Shown here in pieces: positions 7,590 through 13,859 of a stretch of 18,909 nucleotides of DNA. The notes beneath the pieces are model-generated. The model ran no database searches and was not told the DNA's origin. It was given only the letters and a program-made list of their open reading frames with translations. The stretch lies in the NCBI GenBank assembly GCA_050699055.1, contig JBOHCT010000071.1:1-18909 (forward strand). The letters are read 5' to 3'. Each line of letters begins with the position of its first letter. Position 1 is the first letter of the stretch. Source of the stretch: JBOHCT01 sp050699055. GTDB taxonomy: Bacteria > Actinomycetota > Actinomycetes > Streptosporangiales > JBOHCT01. The translations under genes and the position numbers were made by a program.

Positions 7590-8405
7590 GTGCGGCCGGC
7601 GACCGAGGACTCTCGCGGCATCCTCCGCCCGGAGGAGGGACTGCGGCGCTTCTCCCTGCACCGGTACCCGCCGTGCGCCCCACTCGGCCGACTCATCCAC
7701 TGGTACTGGACGGTCCGTTGGGACCTCCGCGGCCGGCCGCCGCACGAGCAGCACGTGCTGACCCACCCCTGCGTCAACGTCGTCTTCGAGCCCGACAGGG
7801 CCGCCGTGTACGGCGTCGCCAGACGGGTATCGTCCCAGCGTTTGGAGGGCCGGGGCTGGGCCCTCGGCGTGATGTTCCGGCCGGGCGGGTTCAGCCCGTT
7901 CCTGGCGGGTCCTGTCTCCTCGATCACCGACGCCGTGTCGCCGGTCGGGGCGGTGTTCGGCGACGGGGTGCGAGCGCTCGCGGACTCCGTACGCGCGACG
8001 GACGACGAGGCGCGCCGCGTGGCGCTGGTCGACGAGTTTCTCGCGGGCCGCGTCCCCGCGCGCACACCCGGGGCGGACGCCGCGGTCGCCGCGGCCGAGA
8101 TCGTCGCCACCGACCGCACAGTGCTGCGGGTGGAGGATTTGGCCGGCAGGTCCGGCTGGAGCGTCCGGCAGCTGCAGCGGCTGTTCCGCGTGCACGTCGG
8201 GGCGAGCCCGAAGTGGGTGATCCGGCGCTACCGGCTGCTCGAGGCCGCCGAGCGTGTCGCCCGCGGGGAGCACGTCGGCTGGGAGTCTGTCGCCGCCGAC
8301 CTCGGGTATGCGGACCAGCCCCACCTGGTACGCGACTTCACCGCAGCCATCGGTATGTCGCCGGCCCGCTACGCCGCGGCCTGCCGGTCTCCCGCGAATG
8401 CCTGA
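7590..8405 (+). CDS. AraC-family transcriptional regulator (helix-turn-helix 18 type)
   Basis: A 271-residue regulator. The C-terminal third has two helix-turn-helix units: LRVEDLAGRSGWSVRQLQRL followed by a HVGASPKWVIRRYRLLEAAE linker helix and then VAADLGYADQPHLVRDFTAAIG with MSPARYA, the usual AraC end. The N-terminal half (PCAPLGRLIHWYWTVRWDL, HPCVNVVFEP, GVMFRPGGFSPFLAGPVSSITD) is the domain often found in actinobacterial AraC proteins annotated with DUF6597; its ligand is unknown. The GTG at 7590 is the first plausible start and appears leaderless. The gene is divergent from the TIGR03086-type gene, which is its most likely target besides itself. Family confident, target inferred. Confidence 0.88.
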   Translation: MRPATEDSRGILRPEEGLRRFSLHRYPPCAPLGRLIHWYWTVRWDLRGRPPHEQHVLTHPCVNVVFEPDRAAVYGVARRVSSQRLEGRGWALGVMFRPGGFSPFLAGPVSSITDAVSPVGAVFGDGVRALADSVRATDDEARRVALVDEFLAGRVPARTPGADAAVAAAEIVATDRTVLRVEDLAGRSGWSVRQLQRLFRVHVGASPKWVIRRYRLLEAAERVARGEHVGWESVAADLGYADQPHLVRDFTAAIGMSPARYAAACRSPANA

Positions 8406-8478
8406 GGCCAGTGACGGTTGGCTCGGGCGCGCCTGTCTGTTTGAGCCCTCGTGTCTTGTACGAGAGCCGCTTACTCAC

Positions 8479-8495
8479 GTTTGGTCAGTCCAAAC
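8479..8495. repeat. Short perfect inverted repeat GTTTGG-N5-CCAAAC
   Basis: Six-base arms at 8479-8484 and 8490-8495 with a five-base spacer, in the 252-base gap between the AraC and TetR genes. It may be a regulator site or a small hairpin after the AraC gene; no T-run follows. No assignment is possible from sequence alone. Confidence 0.35.
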
Positions 8496-8600
8496 TGGGT
8501 CCCGTAAATAGCGGCAAAGCGGACAAGTTTCCGTACTGAGGGGTCCACGATCGTTCTCCGGGGACCACTAATCGGCTGCGGGTACCTGAGGCTGCGACCA

Positions 8601-8632
8601 ACCGGGCGGCCCGCTAATTTATACCGCCCGGT
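8601..8632. promoter_or_regulatory. Inverted repeat, probable operator of the TetR-family repressor
   Basis: ACCGGGCGGC (8601-8610) and ACCGCCCGGT (8623-8632) are inverted copies with nine of ten bases matching, separated by an AT-rich 12-base spacer. The right copy is itself ACCG-N2-CGGT, like many TetR/AcrR half-site pairs. It overlaps the place where a -35 would lie for the -10-like TACGCT at 8645-8650, which is seven bases before the GTG of the repressor gene. This layout fits autorepression of the repressor-exporter unit. Confidence 0.5.
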
Positions 8633-8657
8633 CTGGAATCGTGCTACGCTGCCACGC

Positions 8658-9236
8658 GTGCCACGGACGAAGGAGTTCGATCCAGACGCCGCACTCGACG
8701 CGGCCATGGTGCTCTTCTGGCGTAACGGCTACGAGGCCACCTCGATGGCCGACCTGGTCGAGCATCTGGGCATCGGCAAGGCCAGCCTCTACGGCACGTT
8801 CGGCAACAAGCACGAGCTGTACCTCAAGGCCCTCGCCCGCTACGTCGAGACCCGTGACCCGTCGCCGGTGGAGATGCTCTCCCAGCCCGGCCCCGTGTTG
8901 CCAGCCGTCCGAGCCCTCGTCGAGAGCTACGCCCGCGGGCCCGGTGCCGACCAGGCTCCCGGCTGCATGGTCGTCAACGCCGCGGTCGAGTGCTGCCCCG
9001 ACGACACCCAGGTCGAACGCCAGGTGACGTCGAGCTGGGATGCGCTCGAGGTCGCGTTGACCTCGGCCCTGACGCGCGCTCGAGCCCAGGGCGAGATCTC
9101 CGCGGACAAGGGTCCGCGGAGCCTGGCCCGCTTCCTGCTCGTCGTGCTGCAGGGCATGCAGGTGGTCGGAAGGTCGGGCCGCGACACCGCTCGGCTCTCC
9201 GCCGCCGCGCGGCAGGCGCTCGAGGCGCTCGCCTGA
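8658..9236 (+). CDS. TetR/AcrR-family transcriptional repressor
   Basis: A 192-residue TetR-family protein. The N-terminal helix-turn-helix is clear: DAALDAAMVLFWRNGYEATS, then MADLVEHLGIGKASLYGTFG and NKHELYLKALARYVE (residues about 8-55). The C-terminal ligand domain has GCMVVNAAVECCPDD and VERQVTSSW, as in YxaF/RmrR-like repressors of efflux and detoxification genes. The GTG at 8658 has no Shine-Dalgarno but a -10-like TACGCT seven bases upstream, so it is probably leaderless. The stop at 9234-9236 is five bases before the exporter's ATG, so the two are almost certainly co-transcribed, with the repressor sensing an exported compound or its precursor. Family confident; ligand unknown. Confidence 0.92.
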   Translation: MPRTKEFDPDAALDAAMVLFWRNGYEATSMADLVEHLGIGKASLYGTFGNKHELYLKALARYVETRDPSPVEMLSQPGPVLPAVRALVESYARGPGADQAPGCMVVNAAVECCPDDTQVERQVTSSWDALEVALTSALTRARAQGEISADKGPRSLARFLLVVLQGMQVVGRSGRDTARLSAAARQALEALA

Positions 9237-9241
9237 CCGAC

Positions 9242-10507
9242 ATGAGCCAATCTGACCAAGGGACGCTTGTGACCAAATACTGGAACGATCGGTCTACTAA
9301 GACAGGGATCCCAGTCGCCGTCTTCGTCCTCTCGGCGAGCATCTTCGCCCTCGGCACCACCGAGTTCATGATCGCCGGCCTGCTACCCGTACTCGCCGCC
9401 GACCTGGACGTGTCAGTCCCGCACGCCGGCCTGCTGATCTCCGCGTTCGCGGTGGGCATGGCCGTCGGAGCACCAGCGATGGTGGTACTGACGCTGCGGC
9501 TTCCGCGGAAGACGACCCTCCTGGCCGCCCTCGTCGTCTTCATCGCGGGCAACCTGTTGGCCGCGCTCGCCCCCGCGTACGACGTCCTCCTCGTCGCGCG
9601 GGTAGTCACCGCCCTGGCCACGAGCGCGTTCTGGGCGGTGGGCGCGGTCGTGACGGTCTCGCTCGCACCGGAGAACGTGCGGGCACGTGCGCTCGCCATC
9701 CTTGTCGGCGGCCTCACCGTGGCCAACGTCGTCGGGGTCCCGCTGGGTACGTTCATCGGGCAGCAGCTCGGCTGGCGATCCGCGTTCTGGGCCGTCGCAC
9801 TGCTTGCGGCGGCTGCCCTCGCCGGTGTCGCCCGGGTAGTGCCCGACACATCCCACGCCTCGGGCCCCTCCCGGCTCCGCGCCGAGCTCGTGGCGTTCCG
9901 GGGCAGTCGACTGTGGATGGCCTTCGCCACCATCGCCCTGTTCCAGGCGGGCGTCTTCTGCGCCTTCAGCTATCTCGCCCCGCTGGTCACCGACGTCGCG
10001 GGGCTTCCCGAGGCGAGCGTGCCTCTCGTGCTCGCGGCGTTCGGCGTCGGCGGCGTGCTGGGTGTCCAGCTCGGCGGACGTTTCGCCGACGCGCACCCCT
10101 GGGCGACGCTATACGGCGGGCTCGTCTCCACGATCGCGGTTCTCACCCTGCTCGCCGTCAGCTCGCGCTCTCAGGCCCCGACGGTAATCCTGGTGTTCGC
10201 GCTGGGCGTGGCCGCCTTCACGCTGGCCGCCCCGCTCACCGCGCGGGTGTTCGCATTGGCGGGGCGGGCGCCCACGCTGGCGAGCGCGACCACCACCTCC
10301 GCGTTCAACGTCGGCAACACGGTCGGGCCACTGCTGGGCGGGATCGTGATCGCCGGCGGCTACGGGTACGCCGCCCCGCCGTGGGTGGGCGCGCTGCTCG
10401 CCACGGGAGCTCTCGCCCTCGCGCTGTCCTCCCGCCGACTCGACCGCCGTGCCAACCGACAGCCTGTCCCGGACCTGGCGCCCGCCGAATGTACGCCCGC
10501 CCCGTGA
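9242..10507 (+). CDS. MFS transporter, DHA1 type (AraJ/Cmr-like exporter)
   Basis: A 421-residue, roughly 12-helix drug:proton antiporter of the major facilitator superfamily. The first helix region TTEFMIAGLLPVLAADLDVS followed by PHAGLLISAFAVGMAVGAP resembles chloramphenicol-type exporters (Cml/Cmx) and AraJ permeases. Helix 4-5 has VARVVTALATSAFWAVGAV and the GGLTVANVVGVPLGTFIG motif typical of exporters. A cytoplasmic loop (DTSHASGPSRLRAELVAFRG) splits the two six-helix halves. The ATG at 9242 lies five bases after the repressor's stop; a GTG at 9270 is an alternative start that would remove nine residues without affecting a helix. It should sit in the plasma membrane and pump out a small hydrophobic molecule under TetR control. 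Substrate not predictable. Confidence 0.9.
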   Translation: MSQSDQGTLVTKYWNDRSTKTGIPVAVFVLSASIFALGTTEFMIAGLLPVLAADLDVSVPHAGLLISAFAVGMAVGAPAMVVLTLRLPRKTTLLAALVVFIAGNLLAALAPAYDVLLVARVVTALATSAFWAVGAVVTVSLAPENVRARALAILVGGLTVANVVGVPLGTFIGQQLGWRSAFWAVALLAAAALAGVARVVPDTSHASGPSRLRAELVAFRGSRLWMAFATIALFQAGVFCAFSYLAPLVTDVAGLPEASVPLVLAAFGVGGVLGVQLGGRFADAHPWATLYGGLVSTIAVLTLLAVSSRSQAPTVILVFALGVAAFTLAAPLTARVFALAGRAPTLASATTTSAFNVGNTVGPLLGGIVIAGGYGYAAPPWVGALLATGALALALSSRRLDRRANRQPVPDLAPAECTPAP

Positions 10508-10533
10508 CACCCGCTATCTAATAAGGAGCTGCA

Positions 10534-11298
10534 ATGTCATCCACGCGATTCGCAGGGAAGACCGTCCTCGTCACCGGCGGCGGGTCCGGGCTGAGGCGAG
10601 CCACCGCGATGGCGTTCGCCCGCGCCGGCGCGGCCGTCGTCGTCGCCGGACGCGGCGTCGAGCCGCGTGCCCAGACCGCGAAGGCCATCGAGGCGGAGGG
10701 TGGTTTCGCCAGCGTGGTCCCCGCCGATGTCACCCAGGCGGACGAGGCCGCTCACATGGTCACGGAGACGGTCGCCAGATAAGGTATTCTGCACGTCGCG
10801 GTGAACGCCGCGGGCATGCTCGGCCCTGTCGGCCGTGTCGGGGACATCGACGCTGGTAAGTGGTCGGCCACGCTGCACGCGAACCTGACGGGCATGTGGC
10901 TTTCCATGAAGTACGAGATCGCGCAGATGCTGAGGAAGAACAGCGGGACGATCGTGAACATGTCCTCCACCATCGGAGCCCACGTGCGGATCCCTGGGAT
11001 GGGCGCCTATGTCGCGTCCAAGGCCGGAGTGAGCGCGCTGACTCGGGCAGCCGCACTGGAGTACATCCGCGACGGCATCCGCATCAACGCGGTGAGCCCC
11101 GGACCGTCCGACACGCGCATGTCTTTCCGCCCAGGGGAATCCGAGGAGGAACGTGCCGCCCGCATCCGAGAGTCCCTTCCGCTCGGCCGGGTCGGCACGC
11201 TCGACGAGGTTGCCGACACGGTGCTGTGGCTGGCCTCGGACCAGGCTGGCTTCGCCGTTGGGCACGATCTCGTCATCGACGGCGGGGCGAGCGCCTAG
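10534..11298 (+). pseudogene. Short-chain dehydrogenase/reductase interrupted by an in-frame TAA
   Basis: Read through a TAA at 10780-10782, the frame gives a full-length 254-residue SDR: FAGKTVLVTGGGSGLRRATA at the N-terminus, VNAAGMLGP after the break, then NMSSTIG with the catalytic Ser, GAYVASKAGV with the YxxxK pair, and a normal C-terminus VGHDLVIDGGASA. The stop replaces an aromatic position usually Phe or Tyr before GILHV. The Rossmann motif is also off: TGGGSGLRR where the family has GLGR or GIGR, a Gly to Arg change. A good AAGGAG site precedes the ATG at 10534, 26 bases after the exporter, so it was the third gene of that operon. The frame is intact on both sides, so a single-base change, sequence error or stop readthrough could each explain it. 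A GTG at 10801 could start only a domain lacking cofactor binding. Confidence 0.85.
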
Positions 11299-11348
11299 CA
11301 CGAGCCCTTCGTCGAGCGAAACATGTGGCGGGGGTGCCAGCGGTATCC

Positions 11349-11368
11349 TGGAAATGTATGAATTTCCA
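11349..11368. promoter_or_regulatory. Inverted repeat TGGAAAT-N6-ATTTCCA, probable toxin-antitoxin operator
   Basis: Perfect seven-base arms at 11349-11355 and 11362-11368, twenty bases before the annotated antitoxin start. A -10-like TATCCT ends at 11349, touching the left arm, so a bound protein would block transcription. AbrB-type antitoxins usually repress their own promoter at such sites. An ATG at 11358, inside the repeat, is in frame and could be a leaderless start adding ten residues. Confidence 0.55.
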
Positions 11369-11387
11369 ACCCCTGGAGATCTCCCCG

Positions 11388-11690
11388 ATGAGTGACACCG
11401 CGACGATCCGCTCCAAGGGACAGATCACCCTGCCCCGCGGCATCCGTCATGCCCTCCACGTCAACGAGGGCGACCAGGTAGCCTTCGACGTCCATGGTGA
11501 CGGTACCGTCACACTACGCGGGCTGACGACGATCCCCGCCGACCAGGCGTGGTTCTGGACCGAGGAATGGCAGGCCAAGGAGCGAGAGGCCGACGAGGAC
11601 ATCGCCGCCGGCCGCGGCCGGATCTTTGACAGTGACGAGGAGTTTCTCGCCGCGTTGGAGGAGTCCATCGACGACCCGAGCCGTCTGTGA
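11388..11690 (+). CDS. AbrB/MazE-type antitoxin (SpoVT-AbrB domain)
   Basis: A 100-residue antitoxin. Residues 5-45 (TATIRSKGQITLPRGIRHAL, then VNEGDQVAFDVHGDGTVTLR) are a standard SpoVT/AbrB swapped-hairpin DNA-binding domain. The C-terminal half is acidic and helical (EEWQAKEREADEDIAAG, FDSDEEFLAALEES), as expected for a tail that wraps and blocks a toxin. The ATG at 11388 follows GGAG at ten bases; the in-frame ATG at 11358 is an alternative leaderless start. The TGA at 11688-11690 overlaps the GTG of the next gene by four bases, so the pair is translationally coupled, antitoxin first. The inverted repeat upstream is its likely operator. Confidence 0.88.
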   Translation: MSDTATIRSKGQITLPRGIRHALHVNEGDQVAFDVHGDGTVTLRGLTTIPADQAWFWTEEWQAKEREADEDIAAGRGRIFDSDEEFLAALEESIDDPSRL

Positions 11691-11983
11691 GCCCCACCTA
11701 CGAGCGTGAGTCAACATTCGCCCGCGACTGGGTCAAGCTGACCAGGAAGCAGCGTCGCCAGTTCCTCGTGGCGGTGTCTGAGATGGTCGCCGACCTCAAG
11801 GGCGGGGAGGGGTTCCGCCCCGGCCTGCGGGTTAAAGGCGTCCAGGGCCGTCGTGGGGTGTTTGAGATGACGTGGGCACCCGATGGAAGGGCCACATGGC
11901 AGTACGGCCCCGAGCAGCGACTCGGTGAGGCGCACATCGTGTGGCGGCGGATCGGAAGCCATGATGTGCTGCGCCACCCGTGA
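11687..11983 (+). CDS. RelE/ParE-superfamily toxin-like protein
   Basis: A 98-residue basic protein whose GTG overlaps the antitoxin stop. It has two N-terminal helices (FARDWVKLTRKQRRQFLVAV, then SEMVADLKGG) and a strand-rich end with GLRVKGVQGRRGVFEMTWAP, RATWQYG and HIVWRRIGSHDVL, the pattern of actinobacterial proteins annotated as cytotoxic translational repressors of the RelE type. Such toxins cut mRNA on the ribosome or, for ParE relatives, block gyrase; which applies here cannot be told. The RelE active site varies in sequence, so catalytic residues are not assigned. The gene order and four-base overlap with an AbrB antitoxin support the toxin call. The pairing of an AbrB antitoxin with a RelE-fold partner is a mix of classes. 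Confidence 0.75.
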   Translation: MSPTYERESTFARDWVKLTRKQRRQFLVAVSEMVADLKGGEGFRPGLRVKGVQGRRGVFEMTWAPDGRATWQYGPEQRLGEAHIVWRRIGSHDVLRHP

Positions 11984-11986
11984 CGT

Positions 11987-12020
11987 CATCGCGATGTTGC
12001 TATAGACGCATCGCGATGCG
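11987..12020. promoter_or_regulatory. Two spaced palindromes, probable VapB operator and promoter
   Basis: CATCGCGATG occurs at 11987-11996 and again at 12009-12018, the second inside a perfect 14-base palindrome CGCATCGCGATGCG (12007-12020). The copies start 22 bases apart, about two helical turns. A -35-like TTGCTA (11997-12002) lies between them and a -10-like TAGGAT (12022-12027) follows directly, with the ATG of the antitoxin six bases later. Binding of VapB or VapBC here would cover the promoter. Confidence 0.65.
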
Positions 12021-12033
12021 CTAGGATCGAGGC

Positions 12034-12264
12034 ATGCGTACGACACTGTCGCTGGACGACGACGTCGCGGCGGCTGCGCAGAGACTCCGCGACGAGCGCC
12101 ATATCGGGCTGAGTGAGGCCGTCAACGAGTTGGTCCGCGCCGGGCTCGCCGCCCCCTCCGAACGCCGGACCTTCCGGCAGCGCACCGCCGATCTCGGGCT
12201 TCGGGTCGATGTCAGCGACGTCGCGGACGCGCTGGAGCGCCTCGACGGCCCGGACGCCCGCTGA
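12034..12264 (+). CDS. vapB: VapB-type antitoxin (ribbon-helix-helix)
   Basis: A 76-residue antitoxin. The opening RTTLSLDDDVAAAAQRLRDE followed by GLSEAVNELVRAGL is a ribbon-helix-helix DNA-binding domain as in VapB proteins; the C-terminal half (FRQRTADLGLRVDVSDVAD and ALERLD) should bind the toxin. The ATG at 12034 has no Shine-Dalgarno; a -10-like TAGGAT six bases upstream suggests a leaderless transcript. The TGA at 12262-12264 overlaps the toxin's ATG by one base. It should repress its own promoter through the palindromes at 11987-12020. Confidence 0.88.
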   Translation: MRTTLSLDDDVAAAAQRLRDERHIGLSEAVNELVRAGLAAPSERRTFRQRTADLGLRVDVSDVADALERLDGPDAR

Positions 12265-12695
12265 TGCTCGTCGATGCCAACATCCTGCTGTACGCGGTGG
12301 ATCAGGCAAGCCCGTTCCACGGGCGGGCCCGTACCTGGCTCACCACTGTCCTCAACGGACCACGCAGAGTCGGCCTCCCCTGGCACACGCTCGTCGCCTT
12401 CATGCGCATCAGTACGCACGAACGTGCCTCGGCCCACCCGTTGACGCCTGCGCACGCCGCCCGGTGCGTCGCGGAGTGGCTGGAGCCTGAGGTCGCATGG
12501 GTCCCCACGCAGGGCCCGGGCCACGCGCGCATCCTGACCCAGCTGGTCACCCGGTACCAGTTGCACGGCAACCTGGTCAGCGACGCCCACCTGGCCGCGC
12601 TTGCCATCGAGCACGGGCTGGAGGTGTGCTCCAACGACAGCGACTTCGCGCGCTTCAGCGAGCTGCGGTGGACCAACCCGGTCGCCCCCGCGTAA
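12264..12695 (+). CDS. vapC: VapC-type PIN-domain ribonuclease toxin
   Basis: A 143-residue PIN-domain protein. The acidic metal-binding set is present: Asp4 in MLVDANILLYAVD, Asp107 in NLVSDAHLAALAIEHG, and Asp125/Asp127 in CSNDSDFARF. The middle has WHTLVAFMRIST, typical of the VapC subgroup in which the second acidic residue is not obvious. VapC toxins cut tRNA or rRNA with magnesium when freed from VapB. It starts one base inside the VapB stop, so it is translationally coupled. It closes a 1.3-kb tract of two toxin-antitoxin pairs on the same strand. Confident on family; RNA target unknown. Confidence 0.92.
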   Translation: MLVDANILLYAVDQASPFHGRARTWLTTVLNGPRRVGLPWHTLVAFMRISTHERASAHPLTPAHAARCVAEWLEPEVAWVPTQGPGHARILTQLVTRYQLHGNLVSDAHLAALAIEHGLEVCSNDSDFARFSELRWTNPVAPA

Positions 12696-12917
12696 CCCTC
12701 AGGGCGGCGCCGGCCGGGCGGCATGACGACTGGCCAGGCGCGGACAGTGCTGGCCGGTCGTAACCGGTCCGGTCCGGGCGTAGGGTGCGGGGCATGCTCG
12801 ACTCGGTGACCGCCCCGGAGGCGGGCGGCGGCCACAGAGCTTGACGGCCGGCGTCGGCCCGACATCGGGTGGTGTGCTATGAGAGACCGAAGCACAGACA
12901 CGATCGGGAGGCAGACG
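12696..12917. other. Intergenic stretch with a promoter-like motif and a 16-codon reading frame
   Basis: TAGGGT (12781-12786) is followed after seven bases by ATG (12794), the same spacing as the leaderless starts elsewhere in this window, but the frame closes after 16 residues at 12844. It may be a leader peptide, a remnant of a lost gene, or chance. Nothing else is recognisable here. Confidence 0.3.
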
Positions 12918-13199
12918 TTGTTCGAGGTCACTGAATGGGCCACCGACATTCTCAACCGCTCGCAGGAGGCGGCCAGCCGCTTCAACGCTGACACCCGTAT
13001 CCGCCTGGTCCGTGGCCCCGGTGGGGTCGAGGCGCAGCTCGCCGAGGCGCCGGCGGCGGACGACCAACCCGTCGAGGTGGGAGAGATGACGCTCTACGTC
13101 GAGGCGGGCCTAGACGGGCTGGTCGACGTGGAGGAGCCGCACGACCGGCTGGTGCTGCGCCCCGCGGGGTCGACCCCCAACGTCCGCTCCGAGCACTGA
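12918..13199 (+). CDS. Small HesB/IscA-like protein lacking cysteines
   Basis: From the TTG at 12918, which follows GGGAGG at a good distance, 93 residues are encoded; an ATG at 12879 in the same frame has no clear ribosome site. The start FEVTEWATDILNRS, a following IRLVRGPGGVEAQLAE strand pair, a central EVGEMTLYVEAGLDGLVD and DRLVLRPAG resemble the A-type iron-sulfur carrier fold (HesB/IscA), where MxVTxxAxxxL opens the domain. The three cysteines that hold iron or cluster in true carriers are absent, in fact there is no Cys at all, so it should not bind a cluster in the usual way. Such Cys-free relatives occur in actinobacteria and have no known role. Stands alone between the VapC gene and a peptidase remnant. 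Confidence 0.65.
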   Translation: MFEVTEWATDILNRSQEAASRFNADTRIRLVRGPGGVEAQLAEAPAADDQPVEVGEMTLYVEAGLDGLVDVEEPHDRLVLRPAGSTPNVRSEH

Positions 13200-13278
13200 C
13201 CCGCCGCGCGGCCGCCGGTACCGACTCCCTCGAACTGCATGGGCCATTGTGGTCGCTATAGCGCGGTGGGTGGCACAT

Positions 13279-13704
13279 TCAGTCGGCTGGGGCCGGGGGT
13301 TGGCCGGGGCGGCCGGCCTGGGCGGAGGAGCGGAGCGGGTGCCGAGCAGCGCGGTGGGCCGTGACGTCGCCGGCCCCGGAGTACGTCATGGTCAGGAAGT
13401 CCTCGCCCGGCGTGTAGGTGGTCGGCTGGGGACTCGTCTGCTCGAGCACGGGGTCGGCGGTCTCGACGAACTGATCGTACTGGAACACCTGTCGCGAGAC
13501 CTCGTAACCGGCGTTGACCAGCTTGCTCGCGACGTAGTCGGCGGAGGCGCCGTATCCGGGGGTGCCGCTCGCCCGGGTGCCGTCGTGCGCGTCGGCGATC
13601 TGTTGGAACGCCCGCTCGTGAGCCAGGATGCCCTGGGCGACGCCCGTCACGAGGGCCTGCAGTGGTCTGCGCACCGTGTCTCCTTGGTGTCGGCGGTGGC
13701 TCAC
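13279..13704 (-). pseudogene. Remnant of an M28-family aminopeptidase
   Basis: The visible part HERAFQQIADAHDGTRASGT, then YGASADYVASKLVNAGYEVS, YTPGEDFLTMTYSGAGDVTA matches the start of the mature region of secreted actinobacterial M28 aminopeptidases, ahead of and into the PA insert. After SGAGDVTA the frame becomes unrelated and stops within 27 residues, so the whole zinc-binding catalytic domain is gone. There is also no signal peptide: the frame begins with a short Arg-rich lead before the conserved part. The fragment has no active-site ligands and is probably not functional. The missing parts are not found on the other side of the neighbouring genes. Confidence 0.75.
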
Positions 13705-13859
13705 GGTTCACGGAGTTGGGTCGCGCCCGGCCCCGGGTAGGAGGACGACGCGACCTTGGCCGATCGTCGACAGTCCCGCCGCCGAGGCGAAAGAGGCTTG
13801 AAAAGCCGTGACCAGAACGTATCCGGATGCCTACGGACGGTGGCGGTCGCGGTCATGTC

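Noticed and set aside
7461..8324. Extension of the TIGR03086-type frame to 470 codons
   Set aside because: It is antisense to a well-supported AraC gene; the conserved domain starts at MSDIADHY and a -10-like box lies just upstream.
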